Source: Amycolatopsis sp. NBC_00345 (lineage in GTDB: Bacteria; Actinomycetota; Actinomycetes; Mycobacteriales; Pseudonocardiaceae). Taken from it: a stretch of DNA of 64,000 nt. The translations under genes and the position numbers were made by a program. This document shows positions 27,191-36,176 of the stretch, piece after piece (position 1 is the stretch's first letter; each line of letters opens with the position of its first letter). The notes under the pieces were generated by a model, which was not told where the DNA came from, made no database searches, and saw nothing but the letters and a program-made list of their open reading frames with translations. Where the stretch lies: contig NZ_CP107995.1 of the NCBI RefSeq assembly GCF_036116635.1, positions 5,146,001 through 5,210,000 on the forward strand, in the 5' to 3' direction.

Positions 27191-28744
27191 ATGGCACTTC
27201 GCGCGAAGGGAGCACCCGGCCGGCTGACCCGGTTCGGGCGGCTTTCGCTGCGCATGAAGCTCACGTTGTCGATCGTCTTGCTGCTGTCGCTGGTGTGCCT
27301 GGTGATCGGGGTGGTGAGCGAGTTCGCGCTGAGCGCCTTCCTCACCGACCAGACCGACGGGCAGCTCTACGCCGCCGCCGACCGGGCCAAGGACTTCGCC
27401 GTGCACGGGGGGCCGCGGGGTGGGAACAACCCGCTCGACGCGCCCGGGCAAGGCGCCGGGACCGTCAACGCGCACCTCGTCGGCAACCAGCTCGTCGACG
27501 GCGGCTCCCTCTCGCAGCACGGGCAGCTGGTCAGGCTCACCCCCGCGCAGCTGGACGTCCTGCAGACGGTGCCCGTCGACGGCAAGGCCTACGACCGCAC
27601 CCTCGACGAGCTCGGCGACTACCGCATCACCGCGTCGGCCATCCCGGGCGGTGTGGTCATCACGGGTGTCCCCCTCGAGCCCGTGCACCTGACACTGCTG
27701 ACGGTCGGGCTGATCCTGTTCGGCGTCGCCGCGGTGGGGGTCACCGGGGCGGCGATCATCGGGGCCTTCGCGGTCCGTCGCACGCTTCGGCCGCTCGAAC
27801 GCGTCGCGACGACGGCCGCGCGGGTGTCCGAGCTGCCGCTGGACCGGGGCTACGTCGACCTCTCCGTGCGGGTCCCCGACGGCGACACCAACCCGCGCAC
27901 CGAGGTCGGCCAGGTCGGCTCGGCGCTGAACCTCATGCTGGGCCACATCTCCGCCGCGCTGGAGGCGCGGCACGCGAGTGAGCTGCGCGTCCGCCAGTTC
28001 GTCGCCGACGCCAGCCACGAGCTGCGGACGCCGCTCGCCGCCATCCGCGGGTACGCCGAGCTGGCCGGGCGCGGGCGGATGCTGGTGCCGCCGGACATCG
28101 CGCGGTCGATGACCCGCATCGAGTCGGAGGCCGACCGGATGACCATGCTCGTCGAGGATCTCCTGCTGCTGGCGCGGCTCGACGCGGGCCGCCCGCTGGA
28201 GGTCGCCGAGGTCGACCTCGCCCGGCTGGTCGCCGACACCGTCGGGGACGCGCACGTCGCCGGCCCCGGCCACGTTTGGCAGCTGCGCCTGCCGGACGAG
28301 CCGATCCTGGTGCACGGCGACGTCCAGCGGCTGCACCAGGTGCTGGCCAACCTGCTCGCCAATGCCCGCGTGCACACCCCGCCTGGCACCACCGTCGTCA
28401 CGGCGCTCGCCCGCTCCGCCGACGGCAGTGCCGTGGTCACCGTGACCGACAACGGCCCGGGCATCCCGCCGGACCTGCTCCCGGCCGTCTTCGAACGCTT
28501 CGCGCGCGGCGACTCGTCACGCTCGCGCGCCGCGGGCAGCACCGGGCTCGGCATGGCCATCGCGGCGGCCGTGCTGGTCGCGCACCACGGCACGATCGAG
28601 GTGCACAGCCGCCCGGGCCGCACGGAGTTCGCCGTGCGCCTGCCGACGGTCGTGCCCGCGCAACGCAGCCACGCCGTCCCCCAGCTCGGAGCCCGGCGCG
28701 CCCGCAAACCGGGGCCGCCGCCGAACAACCTGCGCGCGTCCTGA
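27191..28744 (+). CDS. Sensor histidine kinase (orphan)
   Basis: This 517-residue membrane kinase has TM1 at about residues 22-44 (LTLSIVLLLSLVCLVIGVV), an extracytoplasmic sensor region of about 110 residues, TM2 near 165-190, and then HAMP. The HisKA domain has the phosphoacceptor H276 in DASHELRTPLAAI. The HATPase_c domain has LLANARVHTP, DNGPGIPP and GSTGLGMAI. No response-regulator gene lies next to it, although most actinobacterial kinases of this type are encoded directly after one. It is followed by a methyltransferase and a GT39/GT2 cluster and is divergent from a DUF5666-like surface protein. A role in sensing envelope state is plausible but unproven. Confidence 0.93.
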   Translation: MALRAKGAPGRLTRFGRLSLRMKLTLSIVLLLSLVCLVIGVVSEFALSAFLTDQTDGQLYAAADRAKDFAVHGGPRGGNNPLDAPGQGAGTVNAHLVGNQLVDGGSLSQHGQLVRLTPAQLDVLQTVPVDGKAYDRTLDELGDYRITASAIPGGVVITGVPLEPVHLTLLTVGLILFGVAAVGVTGAAIIGAFAVRRTLRPLERVATTAARVSELPLDRGYVDLSVRVPDGDTNPRTEVGQVGSALNLMLGHISAALEARHASELRVRQFVADASHELRTPLAAIRGYAELAGRGRMLVPPDIARSMTRIESEADRMTMLVEDLLLLARLDAGRPLEVAEVDLARLVADTVGDAHVAGPGHVWQLRLPDEPILVHGDVQRLHQVLANLLANARVHTPPGTTVVTALARSADGSAVVTVTDNGPGIPPDLLPAVFERFARGDSSRSRAAGSTGLGMAIAAAVLVAHHGTIEVHSRPGRTEFAVRLPTVVPAQRSHAVPQLGARRARKPGPPPNNLRAS

Positions 28745-28807
28745 ACACCCCGCGGCCGAACCGAAATCCGGCTGCGGCCGTGACGACGGCCTGGTTACGT
28801 TCAGGCG

Positions 28808-29794
28808 ATGGACCTGCCTTCGATTCGAGCCATGGCCGATCTCGCCACCCCGATGTCCATCCGGGTGGCCGCGACGCTCAGCCTGGCCGAGCGCGCGGGG
28901 AGCGAAGGGGCGACGGCGGAGCACCTCGCCGCCGAGACCGGAACCGCGGCACCGGCCCTCCGGCGTTTGCTCGACCACCTGGTCGCGATCGGCGTCTTCG
29001 CTCTCGACGCGGGCCGTTACCGCCCCACCGATCTCGGCGCCCAGCTGAGGGAGGACGCCCCGGAAGGCATCAAGCCCTTACTCGACATCACCTGTGCCGG
29101 CGGCCGCGCCGAACTCGCCTTCGTCGAGCTGCTCGGGACGGTCACGACGGGCGCCCCCGCCTACGAACAGCGGTACGGCCGTGAATTCTGGGCCGACCTC
29201 GGCACCGACCCGAAACTACGGCGCTCGTTCGACGCCCAGATGAATTGGCGGTTCCAGGCGCAGGCACCGCAGATCGCCGAACGCTTCGAGTGGAGCCGGT
29301 TCACCGAGGTCCTGGACGTCGGCGGGGGTGACGGGATCGTGCTCGCCGAGATCCTGCGGGCGCATCCCGCGCTGCGCGGGCGGGTACTGGACCTGGAGCC
29401 GACGAGCGCCGCGGCCGCCCGCCGGTTCGCGGCTACCGGGCTCGACGACCGGGGCGGCGCCGTTTCCGGCAGCTTCTTCGACCCGCTTCCCACGGGGGCC
29501 GACGCCTATCTCCTGTCCGACATCCTGCACGACTGGGACGACGAGCACGCCCGCGAGATCCTGGCCGGCTGCCGCCGCGCCGCCACGCCGGACGGCACCG
29601 TGGTGGTGATCGAAGCGGTGCTGGGGCAAGGGACCGGCACCGCGATGGACCTGTTCATGCTGATGTGTTTCGGCGGCCGGGAACGGACGGTCGGCGAGCT
29701 GGCCGCGCTGGGTGCCGACGCCGGGCTCGTGCTCCGCGGGTCCGGGCCGGTCGCGGACGGGCGGACGGCGCTGGAGTTCGGCGTCGCGGGCTGA
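28808..29794 (+). CDS. SAM-dependent O-methyltransferase (acetylserotonin/hydroxyneurosporene type)
   Basis: This 328-residue two-domain enzyme has an N-terminal winged-helix dimerisation domain (about residues 10-90) that covers the active site of the partner. The C-terminal Rossmann domain has the SAM motif EVLDVGGGDGIVL and the catalytic-His region DILHDWDDEHARE. It is typical of secondary-metabolite O-methyltransferases acting on aromatic hydroxyls, and no substrate can be named. It starts 63 bases after the histidine kinase stop, with no biosynthetic partner nearby. A family A palindrome follows. Confidence 0.88.
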   Translation: MDLPSIRAMADLATPMSIRVAATLSLAERAGSEGATAEHLAAETGTAAPALRRLLDHLVAIGVFALDAGRYRPTDLGAQLREDAPEGIKPLLDITCAGGRAELAFVELLGTVTTGAPAYEQRYGREFWADLGTDPKLRRSFDAQMNWRFQAQAPQIAERFEWSRFTEVLDVGGGDGIVLAEILRAHPALRGRVLDLEPTSAAAARRFAATGLDDRGGAVSGSFFDPLPTGADAYLLSDILHDWDDEHAREILAGCRRAATPDGTVVVIEAVLGQGTGTAMDLFMLMCFGGRERTVGELAALGADAGLVLRGSGPVADGRTALEFGVAG

Positions 29795-29814
29795 CCCGGT
29801 CAATGGACTCTTGA

Positions 29815-29869
29815 TGCCGTTAAGGACTCCTTACCCGCGTCCGACGCGAGTAAGGAGTCCTTAACGGCA
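29815..29869. repeat. Long palindrome, family A copy 2
   Basis: The outer arms TGCCGTTAAGGACTCCTTAC and their exact complement enclose CGCGT/ACGCG around a 3-base centre. It differs from the other copies by a matched G-C to A-T change in both arms (GGACTCC instead of GGCCTCC), so the pairing is preserved. It lies 20 bases after the methyltransferase stop. Confidence 0.85.
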
Positions 29870-29934
29870 CCTCGCATAGAAAGCACACAGGGCTGACACA
29901 AGGGTGCCCCAGCTCGGCCCCCGAAGCTGGGCCC

Positions 29935-31851
29935 ATGACCGCAGTCGCGACCCCCGCCCGGCCGGCCGTCCCGGACCGGGCCCCTCGAAAGACCGACCCC
30001 CGCTGGGTCCGCCCCGCGCTCCTGCTCCTGCTCGTCGCGACCGCGGGGCTCTACCTGTGGGACCTCGGCGCCTCCGGATGGGCCAACGCGTTCTACTCGG
30101 CCGCCGCGCAAGCCGGTTCGGAAAGCTGGAAGGCGCTGTTCTTCGGCTCCAGCGACGCCGCCAACGGCATCACCGTCGACAAGACCCCCGCCGCGGTCTG
30201 GGTGATGAGCCTGTCCGCGCGGCTGTTCGGGGTGAACGCCTGGAGCATCCTCGTCCCGCAGGCCCTGATGGGCGTCGGCTCCACCTGGCTGCTGTACGCC
30301 ACGGTGCGGCGGACGTCGGGGGCCGCGGCCGGGCTGCTGGCGGGCGCCGTCCTCACGCTCACCCCCGCCGCCGCGCTGATCTTCCGCTTCAACAACCCGG
30401 ACTCGCTGCTGGTGCTGCTGCTCGTGGCCGGCGCGTACTGCACCGTCCGAGCGCTGGAAAAGGCGAGCCCGAAGTGGCTCATGCTGGCCGGCGCCGCGGT
30501 CGGGTTCGGGTTCCTCGCCAAGATGCTGCAGGCGTTCCTCGTGCTGCCCGCGTTCGGCCTGGCGTACCTGATCGCCGCGCCGACCGGGCTGGGCAAACGC
30601 TTGCTGCACCTGGCCGCCGCGACGGGCGCGGTGGTCGTCTCGGCGGGCTGGTACCTCGCGGTGGTGACGCTGTGGCCGGCCGCCGACCGGCCGTTCATCG
30701 GCGGCTCGCAGAACAACAGCCTGCTCGAACTCACCTTGGGCTACAACGGTTTCGGCCGCATCACCGGCGACGAGACCGGCAGCGTCGGCGGTGGCGGAGG
30801 TGGCGGCGGCTGGGGCAGCACCGGTCTGTTCCGGCTGTTCGGCAGCGAGATGGCGGGCGGTATCGCGTGGCTGATCCCGGCCGCGCTGCTCGCCCTCGGC
30901 GCCGGGCTCTGGTTCACCCGCCGCGCGCCGCGCACGGACCCCGGCCGCGCCGCGCTGGTCGTCTGGGGCGGCTGGCTGCTGGTGACGGCGGCCGTGTTCA
31001 GCTTCATGGGCGGCATCATCCACCCGTACTACATGGTCGCGCTGGCCCCGGCGATCGCCGCGCTCGTCGGCACGGCCGCGGTGCAGTTGTGGCGCCTGCG
31101 CTCGGAACCGGCCGCCGCCGGGCTGCTCAGCGGCGGCGTCGCCCTGACCGCGGTGACCACTTACGTCCTGCTGATCCGCGATTCCTCATGGCAGCCGTGG
31201 CTCGCCCCGGCTGTGCTTGTGGCCGGGCTGCTCTCGGCCGTCGCGCTGTTCTTCGTCAACCAGCTCGGCCGCGCCGCCGCCCGCGGGGTCGCCGTGCTGG
31301 GCCTGGTGACGCTGCTCGCCGGGTCCGGCGCGTACAGCCTCGCGACCGCCGCGACCACGCACAGCGGCGCCATCCCGTCGGCCGGACCGAGCAGCGGACA
31401 GGGCTTCGGCGGCGGGATGCCCGGGGGTGCCGGTGGGGGCAGGGCAGGCGGTCCCGGCGGAAACGGCGGCGGGCGCGGCGGCGGCATGGCGGGCGGACTG
31501 CTCGGCACCTCGTTGCCCGGCACCAATCTCACCGCCCTGCTGGTTCAGGACGCCGGGCAGTACCGCTGGACGGCCGCGACCGTCGGCTCCAACAACGCCG
31601 CCGGGTACCAGCTCGGCAGCGGCCGGCCCGTGCTCGCCGTGGGCGGCTTCAACGGGACCGACCCGTACCCGACGTTGCAGCAGTTCCAGCAGTACGTCCA
31701 GAGTGGACAGATCCACTACTTCCTCGGCGAGGGCATGACGATGCAGGGCGACAGCGGCAGCGACTACGCCGAGCAGATCGCCGAGTGGGTGGCCGCGAAC
31801 TACACACCGACCACTGTGGACGGTGTCACGGTGTACGACCTGACCACCTGA
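29935..31851 (+). CDS. GT39 (PMT/ArnT-like) membrane glycosyltransferase, copy 1
   Basis: This 638-residue GT-C fold membrane enzyme uses polyprenyl-phosphate-linked sugars on the outer face of the membrane. The loop sequence ITVDKTPAAVWVMSL and FRFNNPDSLLVLLLV are characteristic of this actinobacterial GT39 group. About ten or more hydrophobic segments follow, with a Gly-rich loop (GGGGGGGGWGS). The C-terminal extracytoplasmic region has another Gly-rich linker and a domain with VAANYTPTTVDGVTVYDL. A paralogue lies at 33322, with a polyprenyl-phosphate-type GT2 between them. The acceptor may be a protein or wall polymer and is unknown. Confidence 0.88.
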   Translation: MTAVATPARPAVPDRAPRKTDPRWVRPALLLLLVATAGLYLWDLGASGWANAFYSAAAQAGSESWKALFFGSSDAANGITVDKTPAAVWVMSLSARLFGVNAWSILVPQALMGVGSTWLLYATVRRTSGAAAGLLAGAVLTLTPAAALIFRFNNPDSLLVLLLVAGAYCTVRALEKASPKWLMLAGAAVGFGFLAKMLQAFLVLPAFGLAYLIAAPTGLGKRLLHLAAATGAVVVSAGWYLAVVTLWPAADRPFIGGSQNNSLLELTLGYNGFGRITGDETGSVGGGGGGGGWGSTGLFRLFGSEMAGGIAWLIPAALLALGAGLWFTRRAPRTDPGRAALVVWGGWLLVTAAVFSFMGGIIHPYYMVALAPAIAALVGTAAVQLWRLRSEPAAAGLLSGGVALTAVTTYVLLIRDSSWQPWLAPAVLVAGLLSAVALFFVNQLGRAAARGVAVLGLVTLLAGSGAYSLATAATTHSGAIPSAGPSSGQGFGGGMPGGAGGGRAGGPGGNGGGRGGGMAGGLLGTSLPGTNLTALLVQDAGQYRWTAATVGSNNAAGYQLGSGRPVLAVGGFNGTDPYPTLQQFQQYVQSGQIHYFLGEGMTMQGDSGSDYAEQIAEWVAANYTPTTVDGVTVYDLTT

Positions 31852-31886
31852 GCCCCGCGCGGCCAAGCCGGTGGCCGGGTCCCGAT

Positions 31887-31971
31887 GCGCCCCAATGTGG
31901 CGTTCGGTGCGTCCAACGCACCGAACGCCACATTGGTTGCGTTCAACGCAACCAACGCCACATTGGGGCGC
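31887..31971. repeat. Compound palindrome inside the glycosyltransferase cluster
   Basis: The outer arms GCGCCCCAATGTGGCGTT and their complement enclose two further hairpins: one formed by CGGTGCGT/ACGCACCG and one by TTGCGTT-c-AACGCAA. The motif CCACATTGG occurs twice. It fills the gap between the first GT39 gene and the GT2 gene, so it may attenuate or terminate transcription within the cluster. Confidence 0.75.
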
Positions 31972-32038
31972 TCCGACCCACAGGGCCAGCACAGGAACGC
32001 CACAAGGTAGCCAAAGCCCGGGCCGCGAGGGTGAACAC

Positions 32039-33325
32039 ATGAACGCCACCGCTCCCTCCCGCAGCAGCGCCGGCACCGTGCCCGCCCCGCGGCCGGGGAC
32101 CACTCCGGTCGGCCTCAGCGGCCCGCACCCGGTCCTCGACGTCGTGATCCCGGTCTACAACGAAGAGGCCGACCTCGAGCCCTGCATCCGCCGGCTGCAC
32201 GCGCACCTGGAAGAACACGTCACCTACCCGTACCGGATCACGATCGCGGACAACGCGAGCACGGACGAGACCCTGCACGTCGCCGAGCGGCTCGCACGGG
32301 AGATCCCCGAAGTCGTGGTCCACCACCTCGACGAGAAGGGCCGCGGGCGCGCGCTCCGCGCCGTTTGGTCCACATCGGACGCCAGCGTGCTGGCCTACAT
32401 GGACGTGGACCTGTCGACGGACCTCGCCGCGCTCGCGCCGCTCGTCGCGCCGCTGCTGTCCGGGCACTCGGACCTCGCCATCGGCAGCCGGCTGGCCCGC
32501 GGGGCCCGCGTGGTCCGCGGGCCGAAGCGGGAGTTCATCTCGCGCTGCTACAACCTGATCCTCAAGAGCACGCTCGCGGCGAAGTTCTCCGACGCGCAGT
32601 GCGGCTTCAAGGCCATCCGCGGCGACGTCGCGCGGCGGCTGCTGCCCCACGTGCAGGACACCGGCTGGTTCTTCGACACCGAGCTGCTGGTGCTCGCGCA
32701 GCGGTCCGGCCTGCGCATCCACGAGGTGCCGGTGGACTGGGTCGACGACCCGGACTCGTCGGTCAACATCGTCGCCACGGCCACCGCCGACCTCAAGGGC
32801 GTCGCGCGCCTCACCCGCGCCACGTTCACCGGGGAAGTCCCGATCAGCCGGCTGCGCGAGCAGCTCGGCCGGGAGCCCATCGGCGTCGAGGCCCCGGGGG
32901 TGCCGCCGAGCCTGGCGCGGCAGCTGGTGCGGTTCGTCGCCGTCGGCGTCGCCAGCACGGCCGCGTACCTGCTGCTGTTCCTTTTGCTGCGCACCATGGT
33001 CGGCGCGCAGGCCGCGAACTTCACCGCGCTGCTCGTCACCGCGATCGCCAACACCGCCGTCAACCGCCGGGTCACCTTCGGCGTGCGCGGCCGGACCGGC
33101 GCCGGGCGGCACCAGTTCGAGGGCCTGATCGTGTTCGGCCTCGGCCTGGTGCTCACGAGCGGCTCGCTGGCCCTGCTCAACGGCACCACCCACCCCGGGC
33201 TCGTCCTGGAAACCACTGTGCTCGTGCTGGCGAACCTGGCCGCCACGGTGCTCCGCTTCCTGTTGCTGCGCGGCTGGGTCTTCAACCCCCGCCGCGGGCG
33301 CGCCACCGCCGAGGAGAACCGATGA
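32039..33325 (+). CDS. Bifunctional GT2 glycosyltransferase/GtrA protein
   Basis: This 428-residue fusion has an N-terminal GT2 domain of the dolichyl-phosphate-sugar synthase type: LDVVIPVYNEEADLEPCI, then AYMDVDLSTDLAAL and CGFKAIRGDVARRLLPHV. The C-terminal GtrA domain has four hydrophobic helices (LVRFVAVGVASTAAYLLLFL onward) with NRRVTFGV. The GT2 part should load a sugar onto polyprenyl phosphate, and GtrA-type domains are associated with flipping it. The next GT39 gene would then use it. ATG 32039 lies 11 bases past GAGGGTGA. Its stop overlaps the next start (ATGA), so the pair is coupled. Confidence 0.93.
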   Translation: MNATAPSRSSAGTVPAPRPGTTPVGLSGPHPVLDVVIPVYNEEADLEPCIRRLHAHLEEHVTYPYRITIADNASTDETLHVAERLAREIPEVVVHHLDEKGRGRALRAVWSTSDASVLAYMDVDLSTDLAALAPLVAPLLSGHSDLAIGSRLARGARVVRGPKREFISRCYNLILKSTLAAKFSDAQCGFKAIRGDVARRLLPHVQDTGWFFDTELLVLAQRSGLRIHEVPVDWVDDPDSSVNIVATATADLKGVARLTRATFTGEVPISRLREQLGREPIGVEAPGVPPSLARQLVRFVAVGVASTAAYLLLFLLLRTMVGAQAANFTALLVTAIANTAVNRRVTFGVRGRTGAGRHQFEGLIVFGLGLVLTSGSLALLNGTTHPGLVLETTVLVLANLAATVLRFLLLRGWVFNPRRGRATAEENR

Positions 33326-35178
33326 CCGCCGTCCTGCCCGCCCCCGTCGAGGGCGCCACCGTCCGAGATCCCCGTCACCACAAGGAAAAAGCTCCACGCT
33401 GGGTGCGCCCGTCCGTGTTCGGGCTGCTCGCGGCCACCGCCGTGCTGTACTTCTGGAACCTGACCGCCTCCGGCTTCGGGAACTCGTTCTACGCGGCCGC
33501 CGTGCAGTCCGGCACGCAGAGCCTGAAAGCCTGGCTGTTCGGCGCGCTCGACTCCGGCAACGTGATCACGGTCGACAAACCGCCCGCCGCGTTGTGGGTC
33601 GGCACGGCCTTCGCACGGATCTTCGGCTTCTCCAGCTTCACGGTGCTGGCCCCGCAGGCGCTGATGGGCGTCGCGTCCGTCGGCCTGCTGTACCTGACGG
33701 TCCGGCGGGTGTCCGGCCCGGTGCCCGGCCTGCTGGCCGGCGCGGTGCTCGCGCTGACACCGGTGGCCGCGCTGATGTTCCGCTTCAACAACCCGGACGC
33801 GCTGCTGGTGCTGCTGCTGATCGCGGCCGCGTACTTCACCGTCCGCGCCGTGGAGAAGGCGAGCCCGATGTGGCTCGCGCTGGCCGGCGTCGCGATCGGG
33901 TTCGGCTTCCTGACGAAGATGATGCAGGCGTTCCTCGTGCTGCCCGCGTTCGCGCTGGCGTACCTGATCGCCGCGCCGACCGGGCTGGGCAAACGCTTGC
34001 TGCACCTGCTCGGCGCCGCGGCCGCGGTCGTCGTCTCGGCGGGCTGGTTCATCGCGCTGGTCGCGGTCTGGCCCGCGTCCTCCCGCCCGTACATCGGCGG
34101 CTCGACCGGGAACAGCCTGCTGGAGCTGGCACTGGGCTACAACGGCCTCGGCCGGATCTTCGGCGGTGAGGGCAACCGCAGCGGTGGCGGCGGATTCGGT
34201 GGCGGTGGTGGCAACACGAGTTTCGGCGGTGCCAGCGGCATCGGCCGGATGTTCGGCGCGAGCTTCGGCACCGAGATCTCCTGGCTGCTGCCCGCCGCGC
34301 TGATCGGGCTGGTCGCCGGGCTGTGGTTCACCCGCCGCGCCGCGCGCACCGACCGCACCCGCGCGTCGCTGCTGATCTGGGGCGGCTGGCTGCTGGTGAC
34401 CGGGCTGGTGTTCAGCTTCATGGGCGGCACGATCCACCCGTACTACGCCGTGCAGCTCGCCCCGGCGATCGCCGCGGTGGTCGCCATCTCCGGGCACGCG
34501 CTGTGGCGCAGCCGCGCGAACATGTCGGCCCGGATGGTGCTGGGCGGGATGATCGCCGTCACCGGGGTGTGGGACTTCATCCTGCTCGACCGGACGCCGG
34601 ACTGGCTCCCGTGGCTGCGCTGGGTCGTCGCGCTGCTGGCGGTGCTGGTCGCCACGGTCGTGGTGGTCGGGCTGCCGCCGATGCGCAAGGCGCTCGCGGT
34701 GCTGGCCGCGGCGAGCGTGCTGACGCTGGGCCTCGGCACCGCCGCGTACGCCGCGGAGACGACCTCGGTGGCGCACACCGGGTCCATCCCGGTGTCCGGG
34801 CCCGCCTCGCAGAACGGCATGGGCATGGGCGGCGGTGGCGGCTTCGGCGAAAGCAGCTCGAGCACCGCCGTCGCGCAGTTGCTCGCGAAGACCACGACGA
34901 AGTGGGCGGCCGCAACCACCGGCTCGCAGTCGGCCGCCGAACTGGAGCTGTCCAGCGGCAAGGCCGTGATCGGCATCGGCGGCTGGGACGGCAGCGACCC
35001 CGCGCCGACGCTGGCCCAGTTCAAGCAATACGTGGCCGACGGTGAGATCTCGTACTACGTCGCCGGCGGCCACGAGGGCGGCCCAGGCGGCGGCTCCTCG
35101 GAGATCACCGAGTGGGTGGCGGCGAACTTCACCGCCACCACCGTGGGCGGGCAGACCGTCTACCAGCTCACATCCTGA
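33322..35178 (+). CDS. GT39 (PMT/ArnT-like) membrane glycosyltransferase, copy 2
   Basis: This 618-residue paralogue of the protein at 29935 shares ITVDKPPAALWVGTAF, FRFNNPDALLVLLLI and LAYLIAAPTGLGKRLLHL. It has the same order of membrane segments, Gly-rich loop (GGGGFGGGGGN type) and C-terminal secreted domain ending VAANFTATTVGGQTVYQLTS. Its ATG overlaps the GT2-GtrA stop by four bases, so the donor-making and transferring enzymes are made together. The two GT39 proteins may act on different acceptors or one may be a redundant duplicate. A family A palindrome follows the stop. Confidence 0.9.
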   Translation: MTAVLPAPVEGATVRDPRHHKEKAPRWVRPSVFGLLAATAVLYFWNLTASGFGNSFYAAAVQSGTQSLKAWLFGALDSGNVITVDKPPAALWVGTAFARIFGFSSFTVLAPQALMGVASVGLLYLTVRRVSGPVPGLLAGAVLALTPVAALMFRFNNPDALLVLLLIAAAYFTVRAVEKASPMWLALAGVAIGFGFLTKMMQAFLVLPAFALAYLIAAPTGLGKRLLHLLGAAAAVVVSAGWFIALVAVWPASSRPYIGGSTGNSLLELALGYNGLGRIFGGEGNRSGGGGFGGGGGNTSFGGASGIGRMFGASFGTEISWLLPAALIGLVAGLWFTRRAARTDRTRASLLIWGGWLLVTGLVFSFMGGTIHPYYAVQLAPAIAAVVAISGHALWRSRANMSARMVLGGMIAVTGVWDFILLDRTPDWLPWLRWVVALLAVLVATVVVVGLPPMRKALAVLAAASVLTLGLGTAAYAAETTSVAHTGSIPVSGPASQNGMGMGGGGGFGESSSSTAVAQLLAKTTTKWAAATTGSQSAAELELSSGKAVIGIGGWDGSDPAPTLAQFKQYVADGEISYYVAGGHEGGPGGGSSEITEWVAANFTATTVGGQTVYQLTS

Positions 35179-35190
35179 TCAGCCGAAGGT

Positions 35191-35241
35191 CCGTCAAGGC
35201 CTCCTTACCCGCGTCGCACGCGGGTAAGGAGGCCTTGACGG
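35191..35241. repeat. Long palindrome, family A copy 3
   Basis: The arms begin CCGTCAAGGCCTCCTTACCC and are perfectly complementary over 24 bases around a 3-base centre. It starts 12 bases after the second GT39 stop. Relative to copies 1 and 4, TTAA is TCAA on the left and TTGA on the right, which is a matched change. Confidence 0.85.
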
Positions 35242-35348
35242 CGTTGGGGCGAGGAAACAGCCGACGTACAGCCACCCCTCAGGATCTTCCCAGGAATCGG
35301 GCGCATTCTGGAGCAAAGGGGAAGCCGCGAGAAAACCGGGAGGACACC

Positions 35349-36062
35349 ATGGCCGGGACTCGATACCCACGCTGGCACACCGCGAGCGCCCAGGGGCCAC
35401 GCGAGCGTAATGCCGACGCAGTCAGCGCGTACGCGGTGGCCGGCGCGCCGGGAATCACGTTTGCACTTGCCGACGGTGTCGGTGACGACCCGGGCGCCGG
35501 ACGCGCCGCGCAGACCGCCGCCGCGGCCGCCGCGCGCACCCCGGTGAGCGAAGGCCCGGTCGCCGCGATCCTCAACGCGCAGCGGGCGGTGCGCGAGCTC
35601 GGCGGCACCGGCGACGCCGTGCTGGTGGTCGCGATGCCGTTCGCGGGCGGCTATCGGATCGGCTGGGTCGGCGACGCCCGCGCGTACGCCTGGAACGGCA
35701 GCATGGTCCGCCGGCTCACCGTGGACCACACGCTCGCCGAGTACTTCCGCTCGCGCCACCAGCCGTACACGCCGCGGATGGAGCACATGGTCACCACCAG
35801 CGTCCGCACCACCAAGCCGCACGAGATCGGCACGTCCGAGGTCGTCGGCGGCGGGCTGCTGCTGACCAGCGACGGCGTGCACAAGGTGCTGCCGCCCGCG
35901 ACCATCGACGAGCTGCTCGGCGACCCGGGGCGCGGCGCCGCGGCGCTGGTCGAGACGGCCATCGCCATCGGCGGCTCCGACAACGCGACCGCGCTCTTCG
36001 TCGAGCAGCCGGAGGTGGACGTCGCCTACGTCGTGACTGAGCGGTTTCCGGTGGCCGCCTGA
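35349..36062 (+). CDS. PP2C-like serine/threonine phosphatase
   Basis: This compact 237-residue cytoplasmic phosphatase is of the PPM/PP2C fold. Metal-binding motifs can be seen: ERNADAVSAYAV near the N-terminus, FALADGVGDDPG (the D-G-x-G motif), GWVGDARAYAWN, LLLTSDGVHKVLP and GGSDNATALFVE (the final D-N). Length is short for the family but all core motifs are present. GGGAGG precedes the ATG. No kinase gene is adjacent, so its phosphoprotein targets are unknown. The ankyrin protein follows in the same direction after about 115 bases. Confidence 0.88.
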   Translation: MAGTRYPRWHTASAQGPRERNADAVSAYAVAGAPGITFALADGVGDDPGAGRAAQTAAAAAARTPVSEGPVAAILNAQRAVRELGGTGDAVLVVAMPFAGGYRIGWVGDARAYAWNGSMVRRLTVDHTLAEYFRSRHQPYTPRMEHMVTTSVRTTKPHEIGTSEVVGGGLLLTSDGVHKVLPPATIDELLGDPGRGAAALVETAIAIGGSDNATALFVEQPEVDVAYVVTERFPVAA

Positions 36063-36176
36063 ACCGGTGTGACTGCTTTTCCTTGGGAGAGCAGGGAAAA
36101 CCGGGGCCGCTCCGGTGTGGTGCGAAAATTGTCGGTGGGTCCCGCTACGGTGCCGTCAACGGATCTGGGAGGGGCG

